Shown in pieces: positions 61,357-64,000 of a DNA stretch of 64,000 nt; position 1 is the stretch's first letter, and each line of letters starts with the position of its first letter. Made by a program: the position numbers and the translations under genes. The DNA is from Enterovibrio norvegicus FF-33 (GTDB taxonomy: Bacteria > Pseudomonadota > Gammaproteobacteria > Enterobacterales > Vibrionaceae), in contig NZ_AJYD02000011.1 of assembly GCF_000286835.2 (NCBI RefSeq), forward strand, positions 12,784 to 76,783, given 5' to 3'. The notes beneath the pieces were generated by a model, which had not been told where the DNA came from, made no database searches, and was given only the letters and a program-made list of their open reading frames with translations.

Positions 61357-62539
61357 GAGTCACAATTCGTTGGTGCGCTTGAGAGGTCTCTAGCCGGTAT
61401 TCATGGTCAATACGAAGGAGAATAGCGACCGCTGTCGACATAATAAATAAACTGGAACCGCCATAACTGACCAGCGGCAAGGTCAAACCTTTGGTGGGCA
61501 TAATGCCAGCCGCTGCACCGACATTGACGAGAGCTTGAAACGCAAACCAGATCCCAATACCAAAGGCGAGGAACCCACCGAAAAGCTGGTTACTTTCCAG
61601 GCAGCGTTTACCAATAAACAAGGCGCGAAATACCAGCCCAAAAACCATCAAAAGTACAGCAACCACGCCGACCAAACCTAACTCTTCAGCCAAAACGGCA
61701 ATAACAAAGTCGGTGTGCGCTTCAGGTAAATATTCGAGTTTTTGAATCGAATTACCCAACCCCTGGCCCCACCAATCTCCACGACCAAAGGCCATTAAAG
61801 ATTGCGTCAACTGATAGCCGCTCCCAAAAGGGTCTTGCCATGGGTCTAGAAATGAAGTGACACGCGCAACACGGTATGGCTCTGCGATGATCAGTAGACC
61901 GACTAGCCCCAAACCGCTAAATAGCAGGACACCAAACTGCCATAGCTTGGCACCAGCGATAAACAACATGCCAACAGTCGTGACAAACATTACCACCACG
62001 GAGCCCAAATCAGGCTGAATCAGTAAGAGGCCGGCAATGATCACCAGCACTGCCAGTGGCTTCAAAAAGCCCATCACACTCTCTCTCACCTCGCCATGGC
62101 GACGTACCAGGTAACCTGCCATAAACAGGAACAGTGACAGTTTCGCCACTTCTGCGGGTTGTAAGTTGATCACACCCAATGGCAACCAACGCACTGCGCC
62201 GTTAACAGAGCGGCCAACAACTAATACCGCGACGAGCAATACCAGTGAGATAAACAGCATTGGCACGCTGAATTGTTGCCAGCGAGTAAGCGGAATTTGC
62301 AAGGCGATCGCGGCAATGGCCAACGCACCGACTAAATAAATCCCTTGTCGCATAGCAAAGTAGAACGGCTGATCAACCAGACGTGTTGAAACTGGGATAG
62401 AGGCAGACGAGACCATGATCAGGCCCACCATCATTAAACCAAACGAGAGCCAAACGATATATCTGTCGTACAAAGCAGTGGGCGATGGTCGCGATAACCA
62501 GCGCAAGACATGCATGTCTTCCCACTTCATGCTCGTCAT
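61328..62539 (-). CDS. ftsW: Lipid II polymerase FtsW (SEDS family)
   Basis: Septal peptidoglycan glycosyltransferase of 403 residues with ten predicted membrane segments. Typical SEDS stretches are visible: [31 protein letters not shown] with the catalytic Asp, and a C-terminal [16 protein letters not shown]. It overlaps murD by 4 nt. Confidence 0.96.
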   Translation of the reverse strand: MTSMKWEDMHVLRWLSRPSPTALYDRYIVWLSFGLMMVGLIMVSSASIPVSTRLVDQPFYFAMRQGIYLVGALAIAAIALQIPLTRWQQFSVPMLFISLVLLVAVLVVGRSVNGAVRWLPLGVINLQPAEVAKLSLFLFMAGYLVRRHGEVRESVMGFLKPLAVLVIIAGLLLIQPDLGSVVVMFVTTVGMLFIAGAKLWQFGVLLFSGLGLVGLLIIAEPYRVARVTSFLDPWQDPFGSGYQLTQSLMAFGRGDWWGQGLGNSIQKLEYLPEAHTDFVIAVLAEELGLVGVVAVLLMVFGLVFRALFIGKRCLESNQLFGGFLAFGIGIWFAFQALVNVGAAAGIMPTKGLTLPLVSYGGSSLFIMSTAVAILLRIDHEYRLETSQAHQRIVTHEKRKRTKA

Positions 62540-63879
62540 TCGGAAGCCGTCTCCAAGGCGCTATGTGCAGTAATAGCTTGTGCATAGGCCGCGAACGTCT
62601 CTCCGCGCACCATAAAATTAGTAAATTGATCGAAGCTAGCACACGCTGGCGATAGCAATACCATGTCTCCTGACTTCGCGGTTTGTGCGGCAATATCCAT
62701 GGCTTGCTGCATGGTGTCGACGACAACAGGTGTCTCGACCAACCCTGCAAATGCTTGTCCATCGCGGCCATAGCAATACAAGGTGACATCAAGCGCTGCT
62801 AGTACAGGTTGTAGTGATGAAAACTCTGCCCCTTTTCCATCGCCGCCAACAAGAAGATGCAACTTACCTGGCAATTGCAGCCCATCTAATGCCGCTAGCG
62901 TGCTGGCTGGATTGGTAGCCTTTGAATCGTTGACCCACAAAATGCCGTTATGTTCCAACACTTGCTGACAACGGTGAGGCAAGCCACAGTATTCACGCAT
63001 CGCCTGACATTGTGCGTCTCGCGCAATGCCAACAGAATCTGCCAACGCCATCGCAGCAAGGCAATTGGCAACGTTATGGCGCCCCACTAAGGCAATGTCA
63101 GACACTGCCATCACTGGTTCACCTTTTGCGGTCAACCACTCGTTACCCTCTTTCAAGGTGAGTGTGTAATCCCCTTGCGAGAAACCAAAACTTTCAGAGT
63201 ATTTATCTTCAGGTGCTTTGGTTTGCAGATCGTCTTGATTCCACAGTGCCAGTTGGGTTTGATCAAAAATGCGCAGCTTGGCCTGTCGGTAATCTTCCAT
63301 GCCGTCATAGCGATCCATATGATCTTCTGACAGGTTCAAAAACACGGCAGAAGCCATATCTAACGACGACGTGGTTTCTAACTGGAAGCTTGATAATTCG
63401 AGTACGTAAAGCGCGTGGTCATATGCCAGCATATCGAGCGCAGCAAAACCGATGTTGCCACCCACACCGACGTTAACACCCGCGGCCTTGGCCATTTCAC
63501 CCAAAAGACTCGTGACCGTGCTTTTTCCGTTTGACCCGGTAATACCGATCACTGGTGCGGCAACATCACGAGCAAACAGCTCAATATCACCAACAATCTC
63601 GATGCCTTTTTCTGCCGCTGCTTTGAGCTCGGGAGTTGCCAATGCAATACCTGGGCTGGCGACGATCAGATCAGCATTGAGTAGCCAATCCATGTTCCAG
63701 CCGCCCGCATGAAGCGCCACGTTTTGCGGCAACTTGTCTGCGCCTGGAGCCGCATCTCGCGTATCAATCACACTGATCATCGCGCCATCATTTTTAGCGA
63801 CAAGATGATTCACAACAGAGAGCCCGGTCATACCAAGCCCTATCACCACAATGTGCTTGTTCGCGGCGTCTGTCTTCAT
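62536..63879 (-). CDS. murD: UDP-N-acetylmuramoylalanine-D-glutamate ligase
   Basis: It adds D-Glu in peptidoglycan precursor synthesis. The 447 residues have [15 protein letters not shown] at the N-terminus, ATP loop [31 protein letters not shown] and [12 protein letters not shown]. Its ATG lies directly against the mraY stop. Confidence 0.97.
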   Translation of the reverse strand: MKTDAANKHIVVIGLGMTGLSVVNHLVAKNDGAMISVIDTRDAAPGADKLPQNVALHAGGWNMDWLLNADLIVASPGIALATPELKAAAEKGIEIVGDIELFARDVAAPVIGITGSNGKSTVTSLLGEMAKAAGVNVGVGGNIGFAALDMLAYDHALYVLELSSFQLETTSSLDMASAVFLNLSEDHMDRYDGMEDYRQAKLRIFDQTQLALWNQDDLQTKAPEDKYSESFGFSQGDYTLTLKEGNEWLTAKGEPVMAVSDIALVGRHNVANCLAAMALADSVGIARDAQCQAMREYCGLPHRCQQVLEHNGILWVNDSKATNPASTLAALDGLQLPGKLHLLVGGDGKGAEFSSLQPVLAALDVTLYCYGRDGQAFAGLVETPVVVDTMQQAMDIAAQTAKSGDMVLLSPACASFDQFTNFMVRGETFAAYAQAITAHSALETASE

Positions 63880-64000
63880 TTAACGCACCTTCAAGGTTGC
63901 AAGGCCGATGAGTACCAGCATCAAGGTAATGATCCAAAAACGGACAATCACACGCGGTTCAGGCCAGCCTTTCAGCTCGTAGTGATGGTGGATAGGTGCC
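63880..64000 (-). CDS. mraY: Phospho-MurNAc-pentapeptide transferase MraY (C-terminal 39 residues, truncated by window edge)
   Basis: The minus strand reads [20 protein letters not shown], then a final membrane segment and ends LATLKVR before TAA (63882-63880). This is the conserved MraY tail, including the HHHYE motif near the active site. The rest is beyond the window. It makes lipid I. Confidence 0.95.
   Translation of the reverse strand, partial: APIHHHYELKGWPEPRVIVRFWIITLMLVLIGLATLKVR

Overview
The window is about 64 kb of ordinary gammaproteobacterial chromosome, almost certainly Vibrionaceae. The evidence is a LuxR/HapR/LitR-type quorum-sensing regulator beside hpt, a dciA helicase-loader gene (not secM) between secA and lpxC, a type IV pilus cluster pilABCD beside nadC, and a division/cell-wall cluster with no ddl between murC and ftsQ. 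I cannot resolve the genus. Overall gene order follows the E. coli 2-4 minute region in reverse, with blocks of genes slotted in. I saw no insertion sequence, prophage, CRISPR array or rRNA.

Layout. 1-264: tRNA-Thr(UGU) and its terminator. 265-5078 (minus): hrpB-mrcB. 5240-11188 (plus): sfsA, dksA, gluQ, pcnB-folK, panB-panC (stringent response, tRNA modification, RNA polyadenylation, folate and pantothenate). 11304-14664 (minus): ABC-2 exporter yadG-yadH and a SulP anion transporter, divergent from carbonic anhydrase can (14874-15524). 15589-16973: hpt divergent from the hapR homologue, whose ribosome-binding site overlaps a probable Qrr small-RNA target. 17073-22576 (minus): ferric-iron importer fbpABC behind a Fur-like operator, then glnK-amtB behind a sigma-54 promoter and NtrC-like sites. 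22860-27022: yacL, then a glycerate block (cdaR, GntP-family permease, glycerate kinase). 27184-34272 (minus): acnB, a patatin/beta-barrel protein of type Vd architecture, and a chemoreceptor. 34666-41818 (minus): pdhR-aceE-aceF-lpdA (pyruvate dehydrogenase) with two PdhR operators. 42130-43773: ampD and nadC, divergent. 44002-49942 (plus): pilA-pilB-pilC-pilD, coaE, zapD, yacG. 50042-53252 (minus): mutT and secA. 53712-54182: dciA. 54310-64000 (minus): lpxC, ftsZ, ftsA, ftsQ, murC, murG, ftsW, murD and the 3' end of mraY.

Several start codons differ from a naive longest-frame reading. The clearest is pcnB, where homology and a strong Shine-Dalgarno point to an AUC start, echoing the AUU start of E. 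coli pcnB. hrpB starts at TTG, pilB probably at TTG, and acnB, yacL, yacG and the SulP gene at GTG.

The window is mostly core genome. The items most worth a second look are the non-canonical pcnB start, a 20-codon leader frame and RBS-occluding hairpin in front of secA, the Qrr-like site on the hapR homologue, the AT-rich pilA/pilB 5' segment, the type Vd patatin, and the structured CCTAGG elements. No wholly new multi-gene system is evident.
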